A stretch of DNA of 64,000 nt from Bacteroidota bacterium (lineage in GTDB: Bacteria > Bacteroidota > Bacteroidia > Chitinophagales > LD1): positions 186,001 through 250,000 of the forward strand of contig CANJLD010000001.1 of the NCBI GenBank assembly GCA_947475165.1, in the 5' to 3' direction. The first letter of the stretch is position 1. Each line of letters opens with the position of its first letter. Positions 34,303 through 43,734 of this stretch are shown in pieces. The notes beneath the pieces are model-generated. The model did no database searches, was not told the origin of the DNA, and worked only from the letters and a program-made list of their open reading frames with translations. A program made the position numbers and the translations under genes.

Positions 34303-36204
34303 TTACTGTTTAATAAATTTATTTATCAGCACTTGCCCGCCATTCGTAATTTTAAGAAGATACATTCCACGTGAATAGTTAGCTGTTGACAGTTGGCTGT
34401 TGGCAACAAGTTTTTGTTCGTCCATTTTCCTACCGGTTACATCAAATACTTCTACTTGACAAATACTGGAACCTTTAATAGCAAACAGGAAACCATCAAT
34501 CGTTTGTGCAAAAGCAACGTCATTTTTCAAGTCATTTACCGAAGTTGCCACATCAACACTTATAGTAAGCGTATCTATCTCTTTACAACCAAGTTGATTT
34601 TCTACCGTAACGGTAATCAGGTATTCTCCATTCTGCGGATATTGATGAAACACATTTGGCGAAGCAACCGAAGCACTATCGCCATCGCCAAAATTCCAGA
34701 AATAAGAAACAGTATTGGTAACCGGTGTATAAAAGAAAGCATTGTGACTGTTCAACTGGTAAGTAATACTTGCCACCGGACAAGAGTCAATTGTAAATGA
34801 TGCAGAGAAAGTATCGACACAAAAATTATTAGTAGCAACAAGAGTTGCCTCATAAGTTCCTCCGCCTAAATAACTTTTAGGAGATGGATTTGTGTCAGCT
34901 GAAAAAGTGTTGTCGCCAAAATTCCATTCGTAATTATCCGCAGCAGCAGAAAGGTTTGTAAAAGAAACTTCCAACTCATTAGTGATAAAACTGAAATTAC
35001 TTTGCGCATGGGGAATTACCTGCGTTTGAAAATTCCTCTCCTCTCCTACTGCCAAAATGTAATTCAACTCTTTAACCGTTACCGAAACCAATCCGGTATC
35101 ATTCCAAAGCACCGCAATAGAATGGTTGTTGTTAGAAATGACAGTTCCGTTACCGGTAATGCTCCAGCAATATTTACTGCCGGTTGTATTAACCACAGAA
35201 TAAGTCGCGGTAGTTCCGGCACATACCGTTGTATCTCCAGTAATAGCAGAAGTAACCGGCTTCAGCAAGTCGTAAAGAAACGGGCGGGTGTAATTGTAAA
35301 TAGTGTCGTTCAATTGCGGTGAAAGCAGTTCCGGTTCATGCCCAAAACCAACTAACGGGTGAAGCACATTTTTTATTCCAACATTGGTTAACCTCGGATG
35401 AATAGAGGCACTGCCATAAACCTGTGGGAACACTGGTAACGAAAAAGGATATCCGAAAGTATACGGCACTAAAATATCCTGGTCGCCATGAAAAGAAATA
35501 ACGGGAGTATTTTCTGAGGCATCAATAAACGAAGTATCCATAATAGCTCCCCACTGGTTTACAATAGCTTTAATATGCGGAATGTGTTGCGCAAAATCTG
35601 TATTGCCCGAACAATCTAAGCAGCCCAAATCATCAGGCTCTAAAAAACTTCCAAAAGAAGAAGCCGGTCGCTCGGCATCGCTAGTAAACGCATTTGCGAA
35701 TGCGCAAAAACATCCGGCACTGGTACCGGTGAGGACAATAAGCGAAGTATCGAACTTAAACTGAGGCGCACGCTGACAGAGATAACGAATAGCAGAACGC
35801 TCATCTTGCACACCACGGTAATATGCGCGGACGGTGCTGTTAGTGTCTAAGGGATTTAAACCTATGCGGTAATCAATACTGGCCACTGCATAACCGCATT
35901 TGGCAAAGTAATTACAGAAGCCAGGTATATCCGGCTCGCTGCGCCAGCCAATGGTAAAGCCACCGCCAAACTGAAAAACAATCAGCGGACGTTTGCTTAA
36001 AGTATCACCGGTGGGTTGATAAAAATCTAAATACAAATCTTGCGGCTGCGCCAGCAAACCATAAGGTGTGGCAGTGCCAAATTTAAATGTGCTTACAGTA
36101 ACCTGATGAAAGATAGTATCCTGATAACGGAGCGAGTTACACGATTGTGCAATACTGAAAACTGAAACCAGAATAGAAGATACAAGAAGTAAAATTCTCT
36201 TCAT
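34303..36204 (-). CDS. Secreted alpha/beta-hydrolase (esterase) with PKD domains and T9SS type A sorting domain
   Basis: A 633-residue protein with signal peptide (ILLLVSSILVSVFSIAQS). Residues about 20-320 are an alpha/beta hydrolase of the carboxylesterase type: the oxyanion-hole segment VFQFGGGF near 90, the nucleophile elbow GTSAG near 160, and likely acid and His residues at DQDILVPY and GFGHEPEL. Beta domains follow, with PKD-type motifs (YEWNFGDN and FWNFGDGDSASV). The C-terminus is a type A sorting domain (FDVTGRKMDEQKLV ... YSRGMYLLKITNGGQVLINKF). It probably acts outside the cell on esters of plant or polymer material. Confidence 0.85.
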   Translation of the reverse strand: MKRILLLVSSILVSVFSIAQSCNSLRYQDTIFHQVTVSTFKFGTATPYGLLAQPQDLYLDFYQPTGDTLSKRPLIVFQFGGGFTIGWRSEPDIPGFCNYFAKCGYAVASIDYRIGLNPLDTNSTVRAYYRGVQDERSAIRYLCQRAPQFKFDTSLIVLTGTSAGCFCAFANAFTSDAERPASSFGSFLEPDDLGCLDCSGNTDFAQHIPHIKAIVNQWGAIMDTSFIDASENTPVISFHGDQDILVPYTFGYPFSLPVFPQVYGSASIHPRLTNVGIKNVLHPLVGFGHEPELLSPQLNDTIYNYTRPFLYDLLKPVTSAITGDTTVCAGTTATYSVVNTTGSKYCWSITGNGTVISNNNHSIAVLWNDTGLVSVTVKELNYILAVGEERNFQTQVIPHAQSNFSFITNELEVSFTNLSAAADNYEWNFGDNTFSADTNPSPKSYLGGGTYEATLVATNNFCVDTFSASFTIDSCPVASITYQLNSHNAFFYTPVTNTVSYFWNFGDGDSASVASPNVFHQYPQNGEYLITVTVENQLGCKEIDTLTISVDVATSVNDLKNDVAFAQTIDGFLFAIKGSSICQVEVFDVTGRKMDEQKLVANSQLSTANYSRGMYLLKITNGGQVLINKFIKQ

Positions 36205-36222
36205 GTAATAAAGCTAAAAACA

Positions 36223-36255
36223 AAAAGCGTCCCGCAAAAAATGCGGGACGCTTTT
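36223..36255 (-). terminator. Terminator between two secreted-protein genes
   Basis: Stem AAAAGCGTCCCGCA/TGCGGGACGCTTTT with an A5 loop on the plus strand, followed on the minus strand by TGTTTTT. It ends the gene at 36277-39081 and separates it from the esterase gene. Confidence 0.85.
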
Positions 36256-36276
36256 ACTAACTCAATCGGTTTGCAA

Positions 36277-39081
36277 TTACTGTTTTACAAACTTCGTATT
36301 AAAGTGTCCTTTATCGGTAGTAAAATTCAGCATGTAAATTCCCGAAGCCAGATTATTGAGCCTAACCATGTGTTGGTGCGGTCCTCTGTTCTGCATTTCG
36401 TTTGTTACATCTATTACTTTTCTTCCGGTTAAATCAATTACCGAAATTTGCGTGAAAGTAGGGTCGTTTAATTCGTAAGCAACATTCAGCACATCGTTAG
36501 CCGGATTAGGCTGAACGGAGAAACTCATGAGGGATGAAATATTATTGATACCTGCGCACACCACCGTATATTGGTCAGAAGTATCAACACAACCGTTTTG
36601 AGAAACCACTACTGTATGATATTCTCCAACATCGCCACAGGTAACCGTATCTAATTGTGTAGTTGTAAACTCAACCGAGTAAACGCCATTAGGCTGTGCT
36701 TGAAACAACCATTGGTAAGTAGCATTTGAAGGACTTGCCTGCAATAAGGCATAACCGTTTGCACTTCCCAATTCGGCAATAGTTGCATTTGGAGTTACGT
36801 TTACAAAAACCGTTGGCGGATTTAAAGAAATACCGGGACAACTGTTTTGAGTTACTGTTACATTATACGTACCGGTAGAATCAACTGCAATAGTTTGTGT
36901 GGTTTCTCCATTGCTCCACAAATAAGCCGAATAACCTGCCCCGGCATCTAAGGTGATAGTTTGACCCGAACAAATATTCTGCGTGCCTGCCGGTGATATA
37001 GCAGGAGTTGGCAGCGATGTTACACTTACTACAATCGGATTTGCCGAAGCTCCATCACAACCATTCTGCGTAACAGTTACACTATAACTTCCGGCCGATG
37101 ATACAGAAGTAGTTTGTGTATGGTCGCCATTGCTCCACGAATAAGCAGAGTAACCGGTACCGGCATCTAAAGTAATACTGCTACCGCTGCAAATAGTTTG
37201 GTTCCCCGCTGGGGTTGGAGATGGTGTAGGAAGGGTATTAATAGTAACTATTGTACTTGCAGTAGCACTGCATGCGTTATTATCTACAACAGTAACCGTA
37301 TAAGTATTTGACGAGCTAACATCAATATTTTGACCTGATTGATTGGTACTCCATTCGTAAGAGTTATGCCCAGCACCGGCATCTAAAGTAATTACATCAC
37401 CGGTGCAACCCGATGGATTATTAGGAGTAAGATTTACAGTAACCGGAAAATTGCCAATGTTTACAGTAGCTGAAGCTGTTCCTGTACAAGCCCCCTGCGA
37501 AACAGTTATTGTATAAGTGCCCCCGGTACCCGTAGTTACTGTTTGGTTCGTTCCCCCGCTATTATTCCAGGCGTAAGACGTATAACCCGTACCGACATCT
37601 AATACAGTGCTTCCGCCCTGGCATAAATCTAAACCGTTATTAGCTGTAATAACTGGCGAAAGACTGCTGCCCGAAACCGTAACGGTAATTGAATTTGAAG
37701 TTCCGCTGCAACTGCCTTGTGTCACGGTGCAATCATAACTGCCACCTGCTGTTACCACTTTGGTTTGTCCGGTTCCTCCACCGCTCCATGCATAAGCAAT
37801 ATAGCCCGCACCGGCATCAAGCGTTACGCTTCCACCAGTGCAAAAACTTACCGGCCCGTTGGCTGTAATAGTTGGTGTTGGGTTACCAACAGTTACCGTA
37901 GCTGTATTAGAAGTTCCGCTGCAGCCGTTTAGCGTTACAGTGCAATCATAACTGCCTCCGGCAGTTACCACTTTGGTTTGTCCGGTTCCGCCACCGCTCC
38001 AGGCGTAAGTAGTATAACCGGCACCGGCATCAAGTGTTACGCTTCCGCCACTGCAAAAACTTACCGGTCCGTTAGCTGTAACGGTTGGCGTTGGATTATT
38101 ATTTAAAGTAACGGCAACTGTGTTGGTAGTTCCGGTGCAGCCGTTTTGTGTAACCGTACAATTGTAATTGCCGGTTGCATTGTAAGTAGCTGTTTGGCTG
38201 GTTCCTCCACCATTGCTCCAACTGTAAGCCGAGAATCCGCTGCCCGCATTCAAGGTTACACTGCCTCCGGTGCAAAAGGTAGTTGGCCCGTTTGCCGTTG
38301 CAGTTGCCGAAACGGTAGTAGTAGTAATTGTTTTAGTAGCCGTAGCCGATGCACAGTTAGCATACACGGTAACGGTATAAGTGCCGGCACCGGCAGTAAT
38401 AGTAGAGGTAAGTGCACCGGTGCTCCATTGGTAAGCATAATAGTTTCCTCCGCTTAAACCTAAGGTGGTGGTTGCCCCTGAGCAAACTGCACTGCTGCCT
38501 GTAATAGTTGGCACAGGTGCTGTGCCCGATGTATGCGCGGTAAGACCAGGTGAAAGCGTATCAACCGGTACGCAGATGCCGCCCGCTTGTTTTACACGCA
38601 GGTAATATTTCAAATTCATTACCGAATCAATATTCAGGTTGCTCAGTGTAATTGGAAAAATCCCTACAGTCACGTTTACATCGGCATATACTATAATGTT
38701 GTATTCGCCCGGTGCATCGTAGGTAATTCCCTGAATACGAACGCAACCGGTAGCATTGCCGTTCACCTTATCCTGACTATCGTTACTGCGCCAGCACATA
38801 CCGCAAGGCGAGTTATCTATGTGCAGAATTTTAATCCAGTTTAAGGTATAACCCTGCGCTGTTGGCGGTGTATGAAAATTAATAACCGTATCGAACGGCT
38901 GACCGATAATCATGCACGGCAAGGCGGTGTCTGGCGGATAAAACCCCAGTTGAGTTAAGCCGGGTGTAGGCGTACAAACACCGGAACCCGATGCCTGCGC
39001 ACAATGTTGTGCGTTAATAGTTGAGGAAAATAGAAGCGTGGTAATAAGAACTACCGTCAGGTGGTAAATCTTCTTGTTCAT
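36277..39081 (-). CDS. Secreted Ig-like repeat protein with T9SS type A sorting domain
   Basis: About 934 residues from the ATG at 39081, which begins a good signal peptide (MNKKIYHLTVVLITTLLFSSTINAQ) and lies just after a -7 promoter match. The longer frame to 39192 starts upstream of that promoter. After an N-terminal domain there are eight tandem repeats of about 80-90 residues, each with C-x-G-x-x-x-T-L-D-A-G-x-G-Y and a Y-x-W-S core (GPVSFCSGGSVTLDAGAGY type). They resemble Ig-like adhesin domains. The end is a type A sorting domain (VQPNPANDVLNVAYEL ... LASGIYMLNFTTDKGHFNTKF). A surface adhesin role is likely. Confidence 0.85.
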   Translation of the reverse strand: MNKKIYHLTVVLITTLLFSSTINAQHCAQASGSGVCTPTPGLTQLGFYPPDTALPCMIIGQPFDTVINFHTPPTAQGYTLNWIKILHIDNSPCGMCWRSNDSQDKVNGNATGCVRIQGITYDAPGEYNIIVYADVNVTVGIFPITLSNLNIDSVMNLKYYLRVKQAGGICVPVDTLSPGLTAHTSGTAPVPTITGSSAVCSGATTTLGLSGGNYYAYQWSTGALTSTITAGAGTYTVTVYANCASATATKTITTTTVSATATANGPTTFCTGGSVTLNAGSGFSAYSWSNGGGTSQTATYNATGNYNCTVTQNGCTGTTNTVAVTLNNNPTPTVTANGPVSFCSGGSVTLDAGAGYTTYAWSGGGTGQTKVVTAGGSYDCTVTLNGCSGTSNTATVTVGNPTPTITANGPVSFCTGGSVTLDAGAGYIAYAWSGGGTGQTKVVTAGGSYDCTVTQGSCSGTSNSITVTVSGSSLSPVITANNGLDLCQGGSTVLDVGTGYTSYAWNNSGGTNQTVTTGTGGTYTITVSQGACTGTASATVNIGNFPVTVNLTPNNPSGCTGDVITLDAGAGHNSYEWSTNQSGQNIDVSSSNTYTVTVVDNNACSATASTIVTINTLPTPSPTPAGNQTICSGSSITLDAGTGYSAYSWSNGDHTQTTSVSSAGSYSVTVTQNGCDGASANPIVVSVTSLPTPAISPAGTQNICSGQTITLDAGAGYSAYLWSNGETTQTIAVDSTGTYNVTVTQNSCPGISLNPPTVFVNVTPNATIAELGSANGYALLQASPSNATYQWLFQAQPNGVYSVEFTTTQLDTVTCGDVGEYHTVVVSQNGCVDTSDQYTVVCAGINNISSLMSFSVQPNPANDVLNVAYELNDPTFTQISVIDLTGRKVIDVTNEMQNRGPHQHMVRLNNLASGIYMLNFTTDKGHFNTKFVKQ

Positions 39082-39105
39082 GGTGAGGTTGGTTTTGCGT
39101 GTAAA

Positions 39106-39113
39106 CAAATATA
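39106..39113 (-). promoter_or_regulatory. Bacteroidota -7 promoter element TATATTTG (minus strand)
   Basis: A perfect TAnnTTTG match reading leftwards, 24 bases before the ATG at 39081. It supports that start. The rest of the 39082-39415 gap holds overlapping small inverted repeats near 39293-39325 (GGAACCT/AGGTTCC and CCTATC/GATAGG) and no gene. Confidence 0.5.
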
Positions 39114-39415
39114 TAAATCGGTTTCGGCTTTTTTGCTGCTGTTTATGATTGGTTGGTAAGGGCGAATAAGAAAGCGGTAACAAGAAAGACAAAGCATGTA
39201 AAGTGTTCTGTTTAGAAAAGTCTATTTACTAGGAAAAAGGAAGCCACTTTTTGTTTATTATAGTTATGTGGCTAAAGATTCTCCACCTCCGGAACCTTTA
39301 GCCTATCCGCCTGATAGGTTCCCTGCCTTGCTCATGCCTGCTCCAGAAGAACCTGTCTGGCCTCAAAGCTGAAAGACCCCGCATTAGGAATATTCCTCTT
39401 GTTAAAACATTTCCC

Positions 39416-41938
39416 TTAATTACACTTCAACAACAAACCACCGGCATTACCCGGGCGTGAGTGCAGAATTTTTGAGGTTACGGGCTTCTTAAACTTAATG
39501 TCTTTCTTATCGCCTTCTGCGCCACATTCATATACATCTATGCGCAAAGTATTCAACCCGTAGCGACCGGTGTTCCAAGCTTTTGCAATTAAGTAATTCT
39601 GCTCACCGGGTATAAGAGTTACGGTGCGCTTAAAGGCTCCGTTTTCTTTCAGCCGTATCATATCGCGGTTTACAATTACTTCATCGTTAAAAATAATAGT
39701 TACCGAATCGTTGTCCTGCTCGCCATCGTCATAAATTAAAAGTGTAAGCTCGCAATTGCTTACGGTAGCGTTATGCTCGTAGTGTACCGAGTCGTTACCA
39801 AGGGCAAGAGCGGCATCCAGTTTCTGTGGCGGTGCAAAGTTAGCCAAGGTGGCATCTTCTTTTATAATTACGCTGTAGGTGCAAACCTGAAAGTTACCGG
39901 CAGCATCGTAGGCTTTAAAAATAAACGGGTGCACACCAAGCGGTAGAAAGCAACCGTCTTTGGTGCCGGCCATCATTACCATACTATCTACACCCACGTT
40001 ATCGGTAGCCACCGGTGTTTTGTAATGATAAATTAAACCCTTGCGGTTTGGCGGAAGCAGAATAAGCGTATCGCCCGGGCAGGCAATGCGTGGAGCTTGA
40101 ACATCTTTACGCGTTTTAATTTTTGCAATGTGCTCGCGCGCTGCTGTTTCTTTGGCTGCTACAATGGCATCGGCTTTGGCATTTTCTAAACGTTCTTTTT
40201 CTACTGCATCTTTTGCTATGCGTTCTTGCTCCTCTTGTGCCTTTGCTTTGGCAAGGGCATTGGCTTTGGCTTTATCTAAAAGCTCTTTCTCTGCCAACAC
40301 GTTTGTCAGTCGCTCTTTTTCTGCAATGGCTTTTTCTTTTTCCAGTTTCTCCCTTTCTATCGCAGCCTTTGCTTCGGCAAGCGCATCGGCTTTAACTTTA
40401 TCTAAAAGCTGTTTCTCTTCCAGCATTTTTGCAAACCGCTCATTTTCTGCATTGGCTTTTTCTTTTTCAAGCCGGTATTTTTCTGCTTCGGCTTTTGCAT
40501 CGGCTTTAGCTTTATCTAAGCGTTCTTTTTCGGCTGCTGTTTTTTCCCGGGCAATGCGTTCTCTTTCGGCAGTTTCTTTGGCGGGGTCTTTAGCTTCGGC
40601 TACCGGGCTTATCAGCAAATTGGGTTCATAAACTACTGCAGGGCTTTTTCTTTCTTCCTCTTTAATATCGTTTACGTGTGTCTTCGGTTCTTCTTTAACC
40701 GGTGCGGCATCGGCTGTTACAGTTATTTTAAAACTGCATTGCACTTTATTACCCGCTGCATCGGTTGCCTGATATTTTACCTGCGTAACACCCATAGGAA
40801 ACACCGCACCGGATGGCAGCCCTTCCAGCAATTCTAATTTTAAGTTGGGGCAATTATCGGTAACCGACAGGCCGGGGTAATCAACCTCCACACCGGTAGT
40901 GTTGGCGTGTGCCTTAGCCACAGCATCAGTAATACAATTGAACACCGGTGGCTCGTTATCAATTACCGTAACCTGAAAACTATCCACCATTTTTTTATCG
41001 CCAACCACCGCTTCGTACACCAAACTATTTCTGCCTAAACCAAAACGCGAACCGCTGGGCAAACCGGTTAGCTGTTTCATAACCACCGAGCCGCAACCCA
41101 TAGTTACTTCCGGTTCCTTGAAGAAAGCAATAGCCGAGCAGGTTCCGTTATCGGTATGTTTTTCTATGCTCTTCGGAAAGCTCACTTTCATTTCCTCCGT
41201 AATCGCCTTACCGGTTTCATCTTTAAACAGCGAATTAATTTCGGCAAACGATAAACCGCGGCTGTAAATGCGCAAATCGTCTAAGCAACCGTTGAAATAC
41301 CTTTTGCCGGCAACAATATCGCGCCCTATTTCAAGTGCAAAATCGTTTGGCTGAAAAGGTTTGTTCTTCGGTGCCTGACAAATCAACTTACCATCCTGAT
41401 ACACCTGCACAAAATTTTCTTCGTACGTAATGGCAATAAAATACCATTGGTTATACTCCATAGGGTGGTTGTTATACAACTTATCCTGAAATGAGAAATC
41501 GCTGCTAAGCGAAATGGTGCTGTACGAATCGCCAAAGTTTCTTTTAATCTGAAAACAATACTGCGGTTTAATATCTGTTCCGTTTTCAATACCGGGCTTG
41601 GCAAGCAAAATCAAGTTCAAATCGTTCGAAGAATTATTTCCTTTTTCCGGTTTAACCCACGCAGTAACGGTAAGCGAATTAGCCGGTGCTTTTAAAGAAA
41701 CTGAATTAGGTGCAGATACATAACAACCGGTGCCTATAAACCGAAATGCCCCGCAAGGATTCCCGAATCTATCGGCAGCAGGGGCTACTGCGCCATAAAT
41801 CTGTCCGTCATTTTTATTGCCGCTTTCGTCAGCCGCATTGTTGTTAAACGGATAGTAAGCAGACAACCCCCCGGTGGGCAACTGCGCCTGAACACAACTG
41901 AATAACAGCATAAAGCACACAGCAGCAATAATTCTCAT
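39416..41938 (-). CDS. Secreted LamG - HYR - coiled-coil - HYR-like protein
   Basis: About 840 residues from the ATG at 41938 (MRIIAAVCFMLLFSCVQAQ signal peptide); the longer frame adds a non-signal extension. Residues about 20-250 form a LamG/concanavalin-like domain (LSAYYPFNNNAADESG, WVKPEKGN, YQDGKLICQ). Two HYR-type beta domains follow (DNEPPVFNCITDAVAKA and VTDNCPNLKLELLEGLPSGAVFPMGVTQVKYQATDAAGN). A Lys/Glu/Ala-rich coiled coil of about 160 residues (EKERLDKAKADAKAEAEK type) comes next, then another HYR-like domain (APRIACPGDTLILLPPN). No sorting domain is evident at the C-terminus. A binding or structural surface role is likely. Confidence 0.75.
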   Translation of the reverse strand: MRIIAAVCFMLLFSCVQAQLPTGGLSAYYPFNNNAADESGNKNDGQIYGAVAPAADRFGNPCGAFRFIGTGCYVSAPNSVSLKAPANSLTVTAWVKPEKGNNSSNDLNLILLAKPGIENGTDIKPQYCFQIKRNFGDSYSTISLSSDFSFQDKLYNNHPMEYNQWYFIAITYEENFVQVYQDGKLICQAPKNKPFQPNDFALEIGRDIVAGKRYFNGCLDDLRIYSRGLSFAEINSLFKDETGKAITEEMKVSFPKSIEKHTDNGTCSAIAFFKEPEVTMGCGSVVMKQLTGLPSGSRFGLGRNSLVYEAVVGDKKMVDSFQVTVIDNEPPVFNCITDAVAKAHANTTGVEVDYPGLSVTDNCPNLKLELLEGLPSGAVFPMGVTQVKYQATDAAGNKVQCSFKITVTADAAPVKEEPKTHVNDIKEEERKSPAVVYEPNLLISPVAEAKDPAKETAERERIAREKTAAEKERLDKAKADAKAEAEKYRLEKEKANAENERFAKMLEEKQLLDKVKADALAEAKAAIEREKLEKEKAIAEKERLTNVLAEKELLDKAKANALAKAKAQEEQERIAKDAVEKERLENAKADAIVAAKETAAREHIAKIKTRKDVQAPRIACPGDTLILLPPNRKGLIYHYKTPVATDNVGVDSMVMMAGTKDGCFLPLGVHPFIFKAYDAAGNFQVCTYSVIIKEDATLANFAPPQKLDAALALGNDSVHYEHNATVSNCELTLLIYDDGEQDNDSVTIIFNDEVIVNRDMIRLKENGAFKRTVTLIPGEQNYLIAKAWNTGRYGLNTLRIDVYECGAEGDKKDIKFKKPVTSKILHSRPGNAGGLLLKCN

Positions 41939-42085
41939 ATAGCAAAAGTCGCACTTATGTTCCAAACACAAGCGTTTTTTAACTCAGGTTCCACCCTGTA
42001 AATGTTTAAATCTTAAACGAACAGTATACAGTTTGTGTTTCAGTTTGGAAGCAGAGAGATTATCAGCTTTACAAGAAATAAGTTG

Positions 42086-42397
42086 TTATGAGGTGCTATT
42101 AAACACAGTTCTGAACGGATGAACCTTTGCAGTCATTACTCCATTTGTAACACAAGGGTCGTTTTGCATTATGCGGTTTGCCTGTTCTTCGTTCTCCGCT
42201 TCAAAGATTGAAATGCCGCGGTTATCGACATGGTCAATATCGTATTCTGTTTTGCCAACAAACTTCACCACGCCTTGTTCAAACAGATTCTTTAGGTAAT
42301 TAAGATGCTCTCCAACAATGCGATTGGTATCGTCTGTCCAGTTTTCATGTTTGGTGTATTGCGCTTGTAGCTGAAGAATGTATATCCACTGTTGCAT
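42086..42397 (-). CDS. YCII-related domain protein
   Basis: A 103-residue protein matching the YCII family: WIYILQLQAQY at the start, VGEHLNYLKNLFEQGVVKFVGKTE, and an acidic ISIFEAENEEQANRIMQNDPCVTNGVMTAKVHPF end. The fold is a ferredoxin-like dimer with a conserved His/Asp pair. Members are proposed to act as small enzymes, but no reaction is assigned here. It is divergent from the methyltransferase gene. Confidence 0.85.
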   Translation of the reverse strand: MQQWIYILQLQAQYTKHENWTDDTNRIVGEHLNYLKNLFEQGVVKFVGKTEYDIDHVDNRGISIFEAENEEQANRIMQNDPCVTNGVMTAKVHPFRTVFNSTS

Positions 42398-42552
42398 AGA
42401 ACAATTTCAACGAAGATAATTCCATGTTCGGTTTAGCAAAGTTCATTACCGCCAACTTCTCTGGTTGCTACTCCTCGCCTACTGCGCTTTTTCCTATCAT
42501 TGCCGCTGTGAAATATTTTGCCATACCCGGAGAGCATCTGACCAATTACCGC

Positions 42553-43734
42553 ATGGTGGCCAAAACCATTTTTGGTTTAGAAGAATTATGCGCAACAGAA
42601 TTAAAGTTGCTGGGTGCCGAAAGCATAGAGATACATAACCGCGCAGTAAGTTTTACCGGCAACATGGGCGTAATGTATAAAGCCAATTTACTGTTGCGCA
42701 CAGCTTTACGCGTGCTGGTTCAGTTTGCCGAGTTTGAAGTGGAAGATGAACACGAGTTATACAACCAGGTAAAAGCTATAGCGTGGGAAACGCTGATTAC
42801 CCCGGCTGAAACCATTGCCATTGATACCGTACTGAACACCGAAGTATTCACCCACTCGCAATACATTTCGCAAAAAACAAAAGATGCCATCTGCGACAGG
42901 TTCCGCGAAAAGACCGGTGTGCGTCCTTCCGTAGAATTAGATAAGCCTACGTTGCGGTTGCACTTACACGTTTCGCGCAACCGGTGCGTGCTGGCATTGG
43001 ATAGCTCCAGCGACTCGCTGCACAAAAGAGGCTACCGCGAAAAAACCAACCTCGCTCCCATAAACGAAGTACTGGCTGCCGGTTTGGTGCAGCTAACCGA
43101 ATGGGACAGGCGCAGCACTTTCGTTGACCCTATGTGCGGCTCCGGTACTATTTTAATTGAAGCAGCTATGCTTGCGGCAAACATCCCTTCAGGTTATTTC
43201 CGTGACTGGTTTGGCTTTATGAGTTGGAAACAGTTGTTGCCATTCAACGAAGAACTGTGGGCGAAGATTCACACCGCTGCTATTGAAAGAATCTCTACCG
43301 AAAATATTTCGCTCTACGGCATTGAGCTTTCACCAAACGTAGCGCGCAAGGCAAAAGAAAATGTAAAACGCTCCAAGACCGAAGACATGATTAAGATTCG
43401 TTCTGCCGATTTTCTCACCAGCGATGCACCGCCATTAGTGGGCAACAAACCGGTGCTGCTAATGAACCCGCCTTATGGCGAGCGGATGGACCAGGAAGAT
43501 ATTGGCGAGCTTTACCACAACTGTGGCGATACCTTTAAAAAGAAATACGAAGGTTACGATTGCTGGATGATTTCTTCCAACCACGAAGCATTAAAGTTGG
43601 TAGGACTTGCTACTTCAAAACGCTTAACCGTTTACAACGGGCAGTTAGAGTGCCGGTTCTTCCGCTACAGCATGTATAAAGGAACAAGAGTGAAAGAGAA
43701 GATTAAGAAGGATGATGATACTACTTCTGCTTAA
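42553..43734 (+). CDS. THUMP-domain RNA methyltransferase (RlmL/RlmK-type N2-guanine)
   Basis: About 393 residues from the ATG at 42553 (MVAKTIFGLEELCATELKLLG), where family homology begins; the frame open from 42424 lacks it. A THUMP domain occupies residues about 1-160. The methyltransferase part has DPMCGSGTILIEAAM near 200 (SAM motif) and the catalytic NPPYGERM near 310. It is related to the enzymes that methylate guanine 2445 of 23S rRNA. The last 14 bases overlap the end of the convergent sorted-protein gene. Confidence 0.9.
   Translation: MVAKTIFGLEELCATELKLLGAESIEIHNRAVSFTGNMGVMYKANLLLRTALRVLVQFAEFEVEDEHELYNQVKAIAWETLITPAETIAIDTVLNTEVFTHSQYISQKTKDAICDRFREKTGVRPSVELDKPTLRLHLHVSRNRCVLALDSSSDSLHKRGYREKTNLAPINEVLAAGLVQLTEWDRRSTFVDPMCGSGTILIEAAMLAANIPSGYFRDWFGFMSWKQLLPFNEELWAKIHTAAIERISTENISLYGIELSPNVARKAKENVKRSKTEDMIKIRSADFLTSDAPPLVGNKPVLLMNPPYGERMDQEDIGELYHNCGDTFKKKYEGYDCWMISSNHEALKLVGLATSKRLTVYNGQLECRFFRYSMYKGTRVKEKIKKDDDTTSA

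Noticed and set aside
39082-39192. Upstream extension of the Ig-like repeat protein
   Set aside because: It lies upstream of a -7 promoter match, and the signal peptide begins at 39081.
40128-40631. 167-aa plus-strand frame rich in Ser/Ala/Phe
   Set aside because: Antisense shadow of the Lys/Glu/Ala coiled-coil codons of the LamG/HYR protein.
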